Positions 23,151-34,372 of a stretch of DNA of 64,000 bases are shown here, piece after piece. A model generated the notes under the pieces. That model made no database searches. It was not told where the DNA came from and saw only the letters and a list, made by a program, of their open reading frames with translations. The stretch's first letter is position 1, and every line of letters begins with the position of its first letter. Source of the stretch: Hofstenia miamia (Eukaryota; Xenacoelomorpha; Acoela); contig SCFE01000064.1 in the NCBI GenBank assembly GCA_004352715.1, positions 727,537-791,536 of the forward strand. The letters are read 5' to 3'. Made by a program: the position numbers and the translations under genes.

Positions 23151-25451
23151 CTAAAATACTTAGTAACTAGTAAAAGTGAGCATAGATATTGTAGTATAAT
23201 TTGGCAATATAAATATAATAGAGTAGATAGGAATTAGTTGACCTGGAAAAGGACATAAAAATGGGCCCTAGATGAGTAAGTTGGAATTACTGTGGTAAGG
23301 TGGAGCAGTATGGTTACATGATGTTGAGATATAGAAGATAGCCAGCATCAGAATGTCAAAATTGAAACTTACTTACAACTATTTGATGGCACTACACCAA
23401 TTCCCAAGTCCAATACAGTTAAATATCTTTTTGTAAAAGGCAGTTCTTAATTTCTGATTTAAAAAAAATATCAATGCTCAAAATAATTGGAGATTAATGA
23501 ATAATTAGTTGTGCGCATGCTTGATTCATATATTTTAATATATAATTAAAATTTCTGAATATTTCGTTAATATTCTTTCTTAATTATTTCTGTGAAAGAC
23601 AAAATTTTAATATCAAGTAACCAATAAAATGTAATTCGGTCGAGAGAAGTTGTAAGAATTGCATCCTACTGTTTTAATCGTGACATAAGCAGTTGTGCAG
23701 CTGCAAATGAGAATAATGGTGTAAAAATAGCTTCATAATCACCTGCCAGGTGTGAATAAACACATTCGAAGCTGGAAATTTCATAAGCGATGGTCTACAG
23801 CGATCGGAGGGAGGAAACCAAAGACAATATTGATGATGACATCTGAGAAGTATGTCAAAATGATCGTAACGCAAGCACATGGCTTATTTCTGTAATAAAA
23901 ATGCAACAGTAGTATTTCTTGATGCAAGTACGGTTTTTAGCGAAATCGTCACTGATTAAAACATTCTTGCTGATAGATAGGGTTAGGGTTAACCCTATTC
24001 CTATATCTTCAGCTTCTATGCTTGGTCCGAACCTATTTAATGTCATAGCAATCATTTCACTACCATTGAAAATTGAAAAATTAGCAAAATTTCAATATTC
24101 CTAGAAATTCGTGTCACTAGTTACTAAGAAACGTTGCTATCACTTGGCAATGTAAAATTTCTTGTATCACAAATAAGCTTTAGAAGGCCTATTTAGGCTT
24201 TTTCCAAAACAAACTACACTGCGATTGTAGAATTTTGTATCAAGAAACATCAATTGTCCGAAACTGCAATCGCCTAACGGCAAAGGCGCAAAATACTAGA
24301 TCTAATTAAAAAAGATGTAATTTTTGCAAAAGGATGTATTGATATAAAGGCTTTCGCATATTTCCAATTCAAACCTGCATCTAGTAAAATAATTTGAAAT
24401 ATTAAATAATAAATGTTCAATGTATTATTTTGCGGTCATGTTTTTAACAATACATAATCAATATCATAAACTACAGGGTGTAACAAAAGTAACCAGACGC
24501 TTCATTTTACGAGAAATCTAACTTTATTCAGAAGAGTAGGAATAAAAAACGAATCATTCATCGTAGAATATGCAGTGTAGCGAGTCTAAAACAACCTTCT
24601 GAGGTTATAATGTCCAAAACGATGAATCATAAAAGAAGAAAGTATTCATAGCAAATGTTCAAAATGATGAGCATCCCGTGCAATACATTTGTTAACCTAG
24701 TCCAGGAACAGATCGGCACATCTTGTTCACCAAATCTAATGGTATGGCACGAATTTCTTCGGTAATAGTAGATCGTTGATAGTGCGTGGGTTTCCGCCAT
24801 AAACTTTNNNNNNNNNNNNNNNNTATATATATATATATATAATTGACCTTAGATATTATGGCTAATTATATTATTTTGGAAATTGTATTGTGTGCTGAAC
24901 CCGAAAACGTGATATATGGGACAGTTTCTCGCCTAGATTTTCTGTCGCGTAACAATCAGCTTTAGATTAATCTAATGCAACAATCATAAGTGACAATACA
25001 TACTTCAATAAATGTTGGATCTAGGACATTCATACATATGGTGTGTCAGTCTCGTAAATCAAAAATACCCTTCTCTTAAATTTTTTGCTACTAACACGCA
25101 TCTTGTTCGCAGAACATCGTTTCAAAACTGAATTTCCCCTCGGATCCTTATAATGAAAATAATGTTAAAAATAATGTCAACGAATCTCTTACTGAAGTGA
25201 CCACGTTTATAGCTGTTCACTAAACAGCAACAACTGTTTGCTGTAACCAAAGTAGCCATGAGCGGAGTTTTCCCAATAAATCCGTTTTCACTGATGTCCA
25301 CAATTGCAACTAACCATGAATTGAGTGCTGGCAAAACGTCCACCAATATTTTCAGTACTTTGTTATTTACATGGAAAAGAAGTGATATCACAGATATCAG
25401 CAGGGCAAGAAAAATGAACGCATAGCAAAAATTGAGAAAATCTGTTTGCAT
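22570..25451 (-). CDS. DUF1295 / steroid 5-alpha-reductase-like membrane protein, two exons, 279 residues
   Basis: Exon 1 (25193-25451) ends in a GTAAGA donor after phase 1. Exon 2 (22570-23150) follows a 'tattttag' acceptor, and the split Ser codon joins cleanly across the 2,042-bp intron. The product is hydrophobic. There is a first membrane segment at about residues 10-26 and the family-like 'TPLMATLVT' at about 62-70. Further spans lie at about 117-140 and 148-165, and 'GYWSYCRHPDSVIEITIW' at about 199-216. This last block matches the G-x-W-x-x-x-R-H-P-N-x-x-x-E signature of DUF1295 and isoprenylcysteine methyltransferase/5-alpha-reductase superfamily proteins, with Asp in place of the usual Asn. 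The length fits the family. The protein is probably an ER or other membrane reductase-like enzyme; its substrate cannot be inferred. An in-frame TAG precedes the ATG. That TAG could also be a splice acceptor, so a further 5' exon is not excluded. Confidence 0.8.
24474..24807 (-). mobile_element. Tc1/IS630-like transposon, one end and transposase C-terminus, truncated by a gap
   Basis: One end begins CAGGGTGTAACAAAAGTAAC next to TA (24472-24473), the usual form of Tc1/mariner-type termini. On the minus strand, 'TITEEIRAIPLDLVNKMCRS' near 24690-24770 resembles the helical C-terminus of IS630/Tc1-type transposases that follows the DDE domain. The element runs into 16 N at 24808, and the catalytic part is missing. 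It lies within intron 1 of the DUF1295-like gene. Confidence 0.65.
24968..25154. repeat. 187-bp segment repeated exactly at 26901-27087 (copy 1)
   Basis: From 'taatctaatgcaacaatc' to 'cggatccttataat' this matches 26901-27087 with no difference seen, at an offset of 1933. Copy 1 lies in intron 1 of the DUF1295-like gene, ending 38 bp short of the exon 1 donor. Confidence 0.9.
25193..25451 (-). CDS. Exon 1 of the DUF1295-like gene
   Basis: Starts at ATG 25451 and ends at 25193, followed by the donor gtaaga. It encodes 86 codons plus one base. Reading continues open past the donor to 25122, but the family similarity stops at the splice site. Confidence 0.7.
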
Positions 25452-25703
25452 CTAATAATGCATTCAAACTCAGCCAATTTATGAAATCACGTTGCAACAT
25501 ATTTATACAATTGTTCATTTGACTGTGCTACACTATTTGCTTTCTAATTCTGTTGACTTTTCAAAGATATGACAATGCTATATTCGCTTTAAATTATTAA
25601 AGCAGCGCCTTCCAAAAAAGTGTATTATTTTATTACATGAGACCCTAAGGATTGTCTCAAAATAAATTTTTCATATTTAGTCGTTTTTTAAGCTAGCAAT
25701 AAA

Positions 25704-25910
25704 CAGGGGCGTAAGCAGGATTTTCTGACGGGGAGGACATCAACGTCATTTTGAAAATATTGATAAAATAGACCCTAAAAAATGCATTTCATAATTCTAG
25801 ATTTTAAATTTTTCATTTTTTTATGAAAAATTTTTTGATTTATCCAGTCAAAATCAAATTTGGAAGTATGACGAGGGGGGACATTCCCCCCCCCCCTGCG
25901 TACGCCACTG
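25704..25910. mobile_element. Complete hAT-like MITE with 8-bp target duplication
   Basis: Ends CAGGGGCGTAAGCAG and, in reverse, CAGTGGCGTACGCAG form the TIR. Flanking 8-mers 'gcaataaa' (25696-25703) and 'tcaataaa' (25911-25918) match at seven of eight positions. The 207-bp interior is AT-rich and non-coding. This is the best-preserved member of the family that also forms the 333-bp array and the 5976-6091 fragment. Confidence 0.85.
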
Positions 25911-25919
25911 TCAATAAAA

Positions 25920-26680
25920 CATTTACAGCATTTTTTTGTCTGAATGCTTGAATTTGTGTTCACAGGCTGAAATTCCTGTGGTTTTTTAATGAGCACGTTG
26001 ATTCATGAAAAGTTTTCAATTTGATGATATTTAGCTAAAATTGAAGCTAGGATATCCTATGCATTTAATATTATGAACTAAAGCAAAAAAAGATTTTAGT
26101 ATTTTTCAGGATTTGTAAAGGTCATATGGGATTATTAAATGTCTGAATTATAAGTGCCGTTTGGTGTTGTACACGTAATATAACATGTTGTGATGTGTGG
26201 AATTTTGAACTTGTTGTATACACAACACAGTGCTTTGTGGGGTCTAAAATTTAAAACTTTACCTTTCTCCAAACTATAAACTTAGGCCCTATATTGTGTT
26301 CTATATTTTTTAAGCTTGCAGATACATGGGAAAAAACTCCAATGAGTTGGTTATTGACATGAATGTGATATTACAATATGCTGGAAAAATAGCAGGTCTA
26401 AAATGCTTTTCAATTTTGTAGATTGTAGTAAAGAAATTTAGATATAAGATCTGAGCGTGATCAAAAAATTTTAAAAAAATGCAAAAATAATCTCAGGGCA
26501 TTGTACTATTTATAGCTTTAGTTGTTCTATAATTTTAAAATAATAAAATTAAACTTAATATGTTGTTTTCCATCTTTAATAATTCATGAAATAAAGATGT
26601 CTAAAATCTGAAATCAATGCTATGTTACACATTTTCATACCCAATCCGCACTCACAACGTCTGTACCTAATCCAACACAC
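25920..26680. other. Upstream region of the DUF1295-like gene, no gene seen
   Basis: AT-rich sequence with nothing recognisable. Confidence 0.35.
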
Positions 26681-26684
26681 ACTC

Positions 26685-26900
26685 GCACATTTTTAAAAAA
26701 GTTGCACCCAACCTACATCCGCACATTTTTAAAAAAGTTGCGCCCAACCCACATCCGCACATTTTTAAAAAAGTTGCACCCAACCCAAACCCGCACATTT
26801 TTATAAAAGTTGCACCCAACCCACATCCGCACATTTTTAAAAAAGTTGCACCCAACCCACATCCGCACATTTTTAAAAAAGTTGCACCTAACCCACATCC
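26685..26900. repeat. Minisatellite, six copies of a 36-bp unit
   Basis: Units starting 'gcacatttttaaaaaagttg' occur at 26685, 26721, 26757, 26793, 26829 and 26865, each continuing with CACCCAACCCACATCC or a variant. The unit length is a multiple of three, so minus-strand frames stay open and give artificial Gly/Cys-rich repeat peptides. Confidence 0.95.
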
Positions 26901-27087
26901 TAATCTAATGCAACAATCATAAGTGACAATACATACTTCAATAAATGTTGGATCTAGGACATTCATACATATGGTGTGTCAGTCTCGTAAATCAAAAATA
27001 CCCTTCTCTTAAATTTTTTGCTACTAACACGCATCTTGTTCGCAGAACATCGTTTCAAAACTGAATTTCCCCTCGGATCCTTATAAT
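26901..27087. repeat. 187-bp segment repeated exactly at 24968-25154 (copy 2)
   Basis: Identical to copy 1. It abuts the 36-bp minisatellite on one side and a (TA)n tract on the other, which suggests replication slippage, template switching or assembly error at simple repeats rather than transposition. Confidence 0.9.
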
Positions 27088-27089
27088 AT

Positions 27090-29420
27090 ATATATAATAT
27101 ATATATATACATGTATATACAGATATGTATTCTATGTGAATATATAATTATTCATTGATTTACATATACATCAAAAATAATGTTATAAAATTTAAAAATA
27201 ATTTGTTCAAAAATAATTTTAAATTTTGAAATTTTATATTCATATGCTGCAATTTAAATTTTAAATTTTAATATGTAAATTTCATACTAACTTTCTTAAA
27301 TATTAAACTGAGACCTAGGAAACCGAAAAATTTAGGATGTTTTTTGCCTTACTTACCCTGAGTTGACATTAATTTAAACGGGCAGGATTTGACTTAGGAG
27401 TTTGGCCGATAGGCATCATTGCTTTGACATAAAAATGTGGGCAAATTTGAAAAAAGTAGGATATTTTTTGAAAAATAATAAAGATTTCCAAGCACAGAAA
27501 TATCCAATTAATCTTCAATTGTTTAAACAAGTTTGGTGGAAAATGCTCGAAAATGTGAACAAAACAGAACTTAACTATATGGTTATACTATAATTTTAAT
27601 GTTTACTTTCTTTACACTAATAGTTTTAGTAAAGATGTGAAAGCCTCTCGCCTTCCATAGGCTGACATTTTCACAGAAATGATTGTGAATCAAAATCTAT
27701 GTTTCGGGCTGGGTCGGGTTCAGATATTAAATTTTCGGGCCAGGTTCGTGTTTGAGTAATTAATATCCGGCATTATATTTTAGGTACTCTGTTTCAGTTA
27801 ACCAATTAACGACCTTGTAGTTATCATATAAAATATACTTTTCTGGACTCAGTATATTACTGCTAAAATAGCAAGTCATGTGGACATATTTTTGTCATTA
27901 TATTTTCTAGGTTTTAAATTTATGTCAAATTTATTGAAGTCCTTCAACTTGAGGAGACAACACAAAGGGTTGTGTTTATTCGAACGTATTTATCTACATT
28001 TTAAAGCAAAATTAGGACCTTTTGATGTTGAGAATTACTTAAATTGTATTTGATGAGTATTTCTTTGAGAATGAACACAAAGCCGATTTTCATGTTCTTG
28101 TTTTAATCAATTTTTAATTAATTCAATTTGTTACAACTCCACGTGTAAGATAGCTTTACATTGATTCTTTTGCAATGCTAATATCTATACTTTAAGCATG
28201 CAATGAAGGTGATCGCATAGAGATATTTCTGTTCAATGTTTATTGATGTAAATCTAACATAATTACAGGTAGGCGATGTCAGTGTTGCTAAATCGCTGAT
28301 ATTTGCCAGTTACATGTTCGAACGGTAAATGACATTTTGTCAAACGCAATTGCTCAGTCTATTTAGCTAATTGTGTAGCCATAGCAATTTCTAGAGCTAC
28401 TTCGTTTAAATTGGTACGTTTTATTTGCAAATTCAGATGATAACTTTATTAGAATGAGTTTACTGGTATGTACCAATAATTCTCCCGTGTAAAAACAATT
28501 GGCTGCAGATTACTATTTTATTCAAATTTTTGTCAATAAAATTTCAGTCGTCCCGAAAATATATTTTGTAATATTATTGCTGTCTACTTGTTACCATTAA
28601 TGTATCACTTGCAAATCAAAATGCAATTTCTGAAATGTTAATTTCAAAAGGTCATGTGTCAAATCCATGCAGAAATTGGTTTGAACAAACAAAATAGAGA
28701 TTTTGAAAAATACGAAGTTATATTTGAAATTTAATGAATCTTGTTGCTTTATGAAGGAATTTTTGACAGCATTGTGCTGATCCGTATGTTGATGCATGCC
28801 TAAATTTAATGCTTCAAATGATATTTACAACATTTGTTATAAGTGTAATTACTTTTCAAAGAAAAAAATAAAATTTTTTAATGACCAATTTTTGTTTAAA
28901 ACAAATTGTTTACAATCAACCGTTGTACAGGTTCGCAATTATCAGCACAAAATCGGTATACGCAATAGCTAAGCGCAATTGAACTTTATCCGCAGTTATT
29001 TACATTACAATAAATTAGTCAGTCAACTATTAGAAAATTTGATAAACTGATGCCTATGTTGTTGTGCTGTATTGCATACTGGTCCATTTTAGACATCTCA
29101 AATTTTAATTTTTTGACATGTTTGTACCCAACATCGCCAGTGAATTCTGATGTGGAAGTCGTACTTTGTAGATTGCTAACACTGATAGACTTCGTAAGAA
29201 TCGTTTTCGACTATTGACTTCATTTCTTTCATTATTTTCAAAACGTGAATGTTAGCATAACAGCGAACGACTTTGTACAGGATATTATAGAAACCCAGCC
29301 GATACAGGGTTTAGTTTTAAATTTCAATTCAAATTCACCTGTAGCATAGAAAATAACTCTAATTAATGGAGCAATATATTGAATTTTTGATGTCTCAAGT
29401 TCTTATGACATCATAAACGA
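27090..29420. other. No gene seen
   Basis: AT-rich sequence with a TA-rich tract at 27085-27120 and a CGGG-rich patch near 27705-27775 similar to that near 11660. No supported coding sequence or RNA gene. Confidence 0.4.
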
Positions 29421-29424
29421 AGAA

Positions 29425-29995
29425 ATAATTAAATTAAAGTCGAATCTGAAGAAGAACGAATATCCTAGTAATTTTATTAATAAATTTATTAAAGAATAAA
29501 TGAATGAAATATTGAACAAGACAGGAAAATATTCGAATAATTTTGAACACATTTTTAAAATTGAATATAGAGGTCAGCACGCAAAAGATATGATTAATCA
29601 AATACGAGGAATAACTTATATAAAAATATAAGATTTGTTTAAACAACACGAAAGCTTAGTCAAAACCTAGAATTAAAATCAATGACAAAGATATCCAATA
29701 AGTCCAATGTTATCTAAAAGATCCATTGCACCTGTGGTGAGGACTATATTGGTTATGGTAGCAGACAACTAAGCAGAAAAATAAAAGAACACGAAATTAA
29801 GTCAACAATATCAGAACACCTAAAAAATGTGGATTAAATTATGACATCAAAATTTTAAGGTCAACCATCGCCAAACATTTAAAAGTAATTGAAAGTATAT
29901 AAATAAGAGCAATGCAACCAATTCTCAACACCAAAGATGATTACATACAGGTATATCAGCACAAATTACCTCTAATCAACGTTTGATTACATAAT
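29425..29995 (+). mobile_element. Penelope-like retroelement fragment: RT C-terminus and GIY-YIG endonuclease
   Basis: Plus-strand readings in several frames give, in order, 'KLKSNLKKNEYPSNFINKFI' (RT thumb region), then 'NKSNVI' and 'TCGEDYIGYGSRQLSRKIKEH'-type sequence spanning about 29695-29795. The pair of short blocks N-V-I-(Y) and D-Y-I-G, followed by an EH, is the GIY-YIG fold characteristic of the C-terminus of Penelope-like elements. Stops and frameshifts are frequent. The second fragment, at 44394-44609 on the other strand, shares the 'GEDYIG' block. Confidence 0.75.
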
Positions 29996-30729
29996 GATAT
30001 CTTTTAATTTAATAATGGATATTTAGACTGAAAATTTTGTAAATTGACGATGCTCAAGTTGAGCGAAATATAAGTCTTTTAGTCTAATGTTTTTCTTATT
30101 AATATTACTGAATTGCATTAAAGAACTGAAATGTCTGGATATCTCTAACAAATTAGTAAGGTTGCTTTAGGCTTAAGGCTATAATGAGCTAATAGACATC
30201 AACAATCTACAATAAAAACTCCCGTCCAATTCTGTCAAATGACGTATAATCGGAATAAGCTGTCTTGCTGTAAAGGTATAGGTCGAGAAATCCCATAATT
30301 GTCTTTTCATTTGATCAAAATATTTCAGTAATTACGAAATCCTGTTTTGTGAAATTTGAAGGTTGTTGAGAATGGAAGCAATCAATATTTATTTAGAGCA
30401 GGTATTGATAGGTTTTCATTAAAGTTACAACTTTTTCTAAAATGACTGAATATTATCCCTTTGTGTTGATATAAAGCTGTCGGTGGTCTATGTAATCACT
30501 AAAGTACAAAACGAAAACGAAAAAACTTGTTTTTGCATTGAAATGATCATTTCGTAAGAAGGCAGCCTATAATCGTTTTGATGGCTAAATTTATTATTTG
30601 ATAAACAGAATTTTTTATCGAAATGTAATTTAAGGTTAGGTTTAAAACAAATTTTAAAGCTTTTCTGTGACAACGTAAAAGTAATGTTCTAAAACTTTTT
30701 GCGGAATCTGTACATTGCTCACTGGTTAG

Positions 30730-31162
30730 GAGACTTGTCAACGAGCCGAGCTTCTAACGAGCCGAGCCGANNNNNNNNNNNNNNNNNNNNNNNNNNNNNN
30801 NNNNNNNNNNNNNNNNNNNNNNNNNNNNNNNNNNNNNNNNNNNNNNNNNNNNNNNNNNNNNNNGAGCCGATCCGAGCCGAGCAGAGCCGAGCTTGAGCAC
30901 AGTATTTGATATACAAAGAGCCCAAAACGAGCCTATTTTAGGCAAAGCAAGTTTATAGTTCTGCTTGTAAATTTGAGTATGGAGATTTTTCTTATTTTTT
31001 ACAGTCCGTATGCTTTTCCTATAATTTTATTTAAGAAATTTTTATTAAATAATAGGAAGAGCTATGTAAAAAATTCTTTGAGCCCAATATTTTTAAAAAA
31101 ATACCGAGCTAAAAAAATTTAAACGAGCCGAGCTTGGAAATGTCGGCTCGTTGACATGTCTG
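30730..31162. mobile_element. hAT-like non-autonomous element carrying GAGCC minisatellite, 8-bp target duplication
   Basis: Left end GAGACTTGTCAACGAGCC and right end in reverse CAGACATGTCAACGAGCC form the TIR. Flanking 8-mers 'ctggttag' (30722-30729) and 'ttggttag' (31163-31170) match at seven of eight. Inside the left end, GAGCCGA-type repeats run into a 93-N gap (30771-30863) and continue beyond it, so the array length is unknown. No coding capacity was seen. Confidence 0.8.
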
Positions 31163-31193
31163 TTGGTTAGCATAAATTTGAGAACCAAAAGCT

Positions 31194-31754
31194 TTATAGA
31201 CATATTCCCCGGACCTACATTAGACGTTAATACCAGGGTCATAATGTGTACTTTGTACATATAGAGGCGGTAACATTCGAGAAGCCTGTCTGGTCAGTTT
31301 TTTGAGTAGACAGACGGCGACATAGTGGTAACACTGTTAGCAAGACTGCTACTGGTGCCAGTAATGAGTGCGTCTCACGGGGCAGTCATACAGAGAAAAC
31401 TCTTTGTCTCTGGGCTATGAGAGAGGCCTAGGCCAGCGTTTGCTGTGCCTTCATGTGAAGCAACTTTGCTGTGTCACAGGTAGTTATGATCCCACATACC
31501 TTTTAATAGGGGTCATAATTCCCTAGATGCTTTGCACTCAGTGAATGTGATCGCAGAGGCGCAACCCTCTCAACTGAAGTTCGCCCTTCGGCTTCACTCT
31601 GTTGATTAGACTCAACACTGGTCAACACTCTATCGCCAGGGGTCTCCAGAGGTTTCTCACGATCAGGCTTCAGGGGAAGGTCCGATCGGATCGTGGTTTC
31701 ACCCAATCATCAGTCTGTCGACTGCTTGAGTAACCCCGACTTATAGACATATTC
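31194..31754 (-). mobile_element. GC-rich insertion flanked by 14-bp direct repeats, possible retroelement 3' end
   Basis: The 14-mer 'ttatagacatattc' occurs at 31194-31207 and again at 31741-31754. It brackets 533 bp whose GC content is far above that of the flanks. On the minus strand an open run of about 67 codons (31503-31706) ends 'LGNYDPY' and has an Arg/Ser-rich tail. That resembles the end of an LTR-element polyprotein, with possible LTR sequence downstream. A 14-bp duplication is longer than LTR integrases normally make and fits target-primed or passive retroposition better. The identity is therefore unsettled. Confidence 0.55.
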
Positions 31755-31759
31755 AAAAT

Positions 31760-34145
31760 TTTTCCATAATAAATGACAACCTTGCAAAGCATATATTTTT
31801 TCAAATTTGAATAAACTAATGAGCGCTAAATTTGAACTCGGTATTGATTAAAAATTTTGTTTATGAAATCAATTTCTTTATAACCTAGTAAGCATCTCTA
31901 ACGACTACCATTTGGAGTTGTTTGGCTTGGTTGTGCCTATTTGATAACCCTGGTTTTGTTAAATGAACTGTAGCCATACTGTATATTAAATCAAACGATT
32001 AAACTTTTCTGGTTGAAATCGTTTATGCAACTTGAAAGGGATTTCCACTGTAATCTCATTCTAAAATATAACAGAATTTTCAAGTATACACCGTCTGTGA
32101 ATTCTTAATATATACAATCTAAAACGGTAACAGTGTATATAATGCTAAATTCAAATTTATGTTCTCAATTGATTACAAAATTCATTGAAATATATATATA
32201 TGTATATTACGATATTTTCCCATCATTAGTGCATGGGATGAACATTAGAAGTTCTGTGTAAATTATACATCATTCTACTGTATAATGTCTTGAAATTTTC
32301 CACCGCAAAGTCTGCATTTTAACCGATTTAGGGATGTGGTCGAAAAGCAACTAGAAAATTGATTCAACAATCGTGTGAATTAAGGCGTGAAACTAGAAGC
32401 AATGATATAAACAGATGGGGTCAAGAAAGGTCATTCGGGGGTTCGGGCCCATTCTCAGATTGTGTTGATGCTGATTTGCATATTATACCTTACAGTAAGT
32501 GTGGTGCAAAATGTTTCAATTCAAAATAAATGATTTAACGAATATACGAATAAATTTTATATACCCGTGATAGCATTAGTTCAATAATCTGAAATCTCAT
32601 CAATTTTTGTGTATAGTAAAGCAGCTTTTTAAATGGGACATTTATATGTAAATATGAGTTAAATTGCTGTGAATTATTTAGGAAGCTCTCATAAACATTG
32701 CTTTTATGCTTTTAAATGTGTGCATGCAAAACATTTTGTTGTCTGACAGATAGATTTGCACATTTACACATATTCCCATTACCCTATTCTCTATTAGCAT
32801 GTGCAATCCGAAACGTCAACAGTGATAATATTGTAATTATGTCCTCTTCAATTTCGAATAGTGCAATTTCTACAGATCCTAGAAACTAAAATTACGTTAT
32901 TAACAATGTTGAATTTGCTATAAACCTATGTCGTACGACACTTTTCCAAGATGTCAAAATGTCCTCCTCCATTCAGTCTTCAATTCTGTCGAATTTTAAT
33001 ATCATTTCCATATTTTGTGCGAGGTTATTCATATACATTTAAGTACATTTAGACACACAAATTAATGTCATCTCATTTTCAAACCTATCGAAATTACAGC
33101 ATGATATGCTACATTTGGCAAAAAATATAAATAGGTCATTGCTTTACTTCCTGTAAATAGGTGCCTGCGAGTTGACTTTTTTAGGTTCGAGTCAAGTTTG
33201 AGTCGATTTGGAACCATAACTCGCGAGTTTGAACCGAGTTACAAATTTTAGATAAATTTTTCGCGTTAGGTTAAACTCTAAATAACGATGCTGCCTGTTG
33301 AACAACCCTATATAAGCTTACTAAAGAGATACAGCATGTTAAACAACATATGAAAAGCAATAGTGTTGTCCTACAATTTGAGATTAATAACGAAAGGTCT
33401 ATTGATTTGTCGACATTACATGTAAAAATTGAATTAAAAGAAATTAAAATCGATTTGGTGTTGAGTAATCGAAATGTCGGATTGAATTTCGAATGCTCGC
33501 AGGGCGCTACCTGTAAGTTTTCCACTTAAATTGGAAGTTACAAATAGAACTAAAGATAAAATATCACTATAAAAAATTCTTCATAGATTTGGTTTAATTA
33601 TGAAACGCACGACAGTAAAGACATGATTTTCATGAAATTTCGGTTCTGTAGACAGGTAAGCGATATTCTTGGCACATGTCTCTTCGTCCCTGCGACCTTT
33701 GACTTTGCACACGAGATATCTTTGCACATATCAAGAAACACTTTTTTTGCTTCCATCTGTTCAAAACATTATAAATACATTTACCTAAGTTATAATGGTC
33801 CGATAAAAGATGAGAAAAACTTTCGTGTTATCCATAGAATTAATGAAGAACAGTAATCTTTGAACTAGATAGCACTGTGTTGACAGAAATTTGAGATCAG
33901 TATGAGACAACTTTGTTTAAATTTAGTTTTTTTCACTGAAAATTTGCATTTCAATGTAAATTCCTATTTCAATAAATCCCAATTCTTAGAATGACACGTG
34001 ATCCCGCAGGCATTTCTGAAGTATTACCCAATTAGTTCCTGCACTGATAAAGGTAGTACAATAGGATTTTGTAACCTGGCCGCCTTTGACTTTCTATGTA
34101 GTATATCGTACGAAATGCTTAGAAATTTATAAAAAATAGCAATTA
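31760..34145. other. No supported gene
   Basis: AT-rich sequence. Around 33165-33245 a GAGTT/GAGTC-rich patch looks like a worn repeat. An open plus-strand run near 33330-33530 ('MKSNSVVLQFEINNERS') and frames at 33271-33525 (-) and 33623-33856 (+) carry no recognised domain. Confidence 0.35.
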
Positions 34146-34156
34146 TATAATTTAAC

Positions 34157-34372
34157 TAGAAAAGCACTCGGAGAGCACAGACCGCCGTCACGCGGCTTGT
34201 GTCCCCCGGATCAGCACTAAAATTCAATGGATTTTTCCTTGGGCGGAGACGCACCTCTGGTGAAAATTTAAGGTCAATCCATTTATTACTTTTTCCGTAA
34301 AGTTGCTAACAGACAGACAAACAAACCAACGTTATCAAAAACATAACCTCCTTGACGGAGGTAAATATCCTT
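34157..34372 (+). repeat. Dispersed-repeat-like GC-richer block ending in a hairpin
   Basis: The block from 'agaaaagcactcggagag' to 'cggaggtaaat' is richer in GC than its flanks. It contains 'acagacagacaaacaaacc' and ends with ACCTCC-TTGAC-GGAGGT, a perfect 6-bp stem with a 5-base loop. It has no coding capacity. The arrangement resembles a widespread animal short repeat with this terminal hairpin, but the class (SINE-like or other) cannot be settled here. Confidence 0.5.

Noticed and set aside
26685-26900. CRISPR-like array
   Set aside because: Repeats are contiguous without unique spacers, and the genome is eukaryotic.
26667-26966. Minus-strand 'CGCGLGATFLKM' repeat protein
   Set aside because: Produced by the 36-bp minisatellite, whose period is divisible by three. 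No start context, no non-repeat domain.
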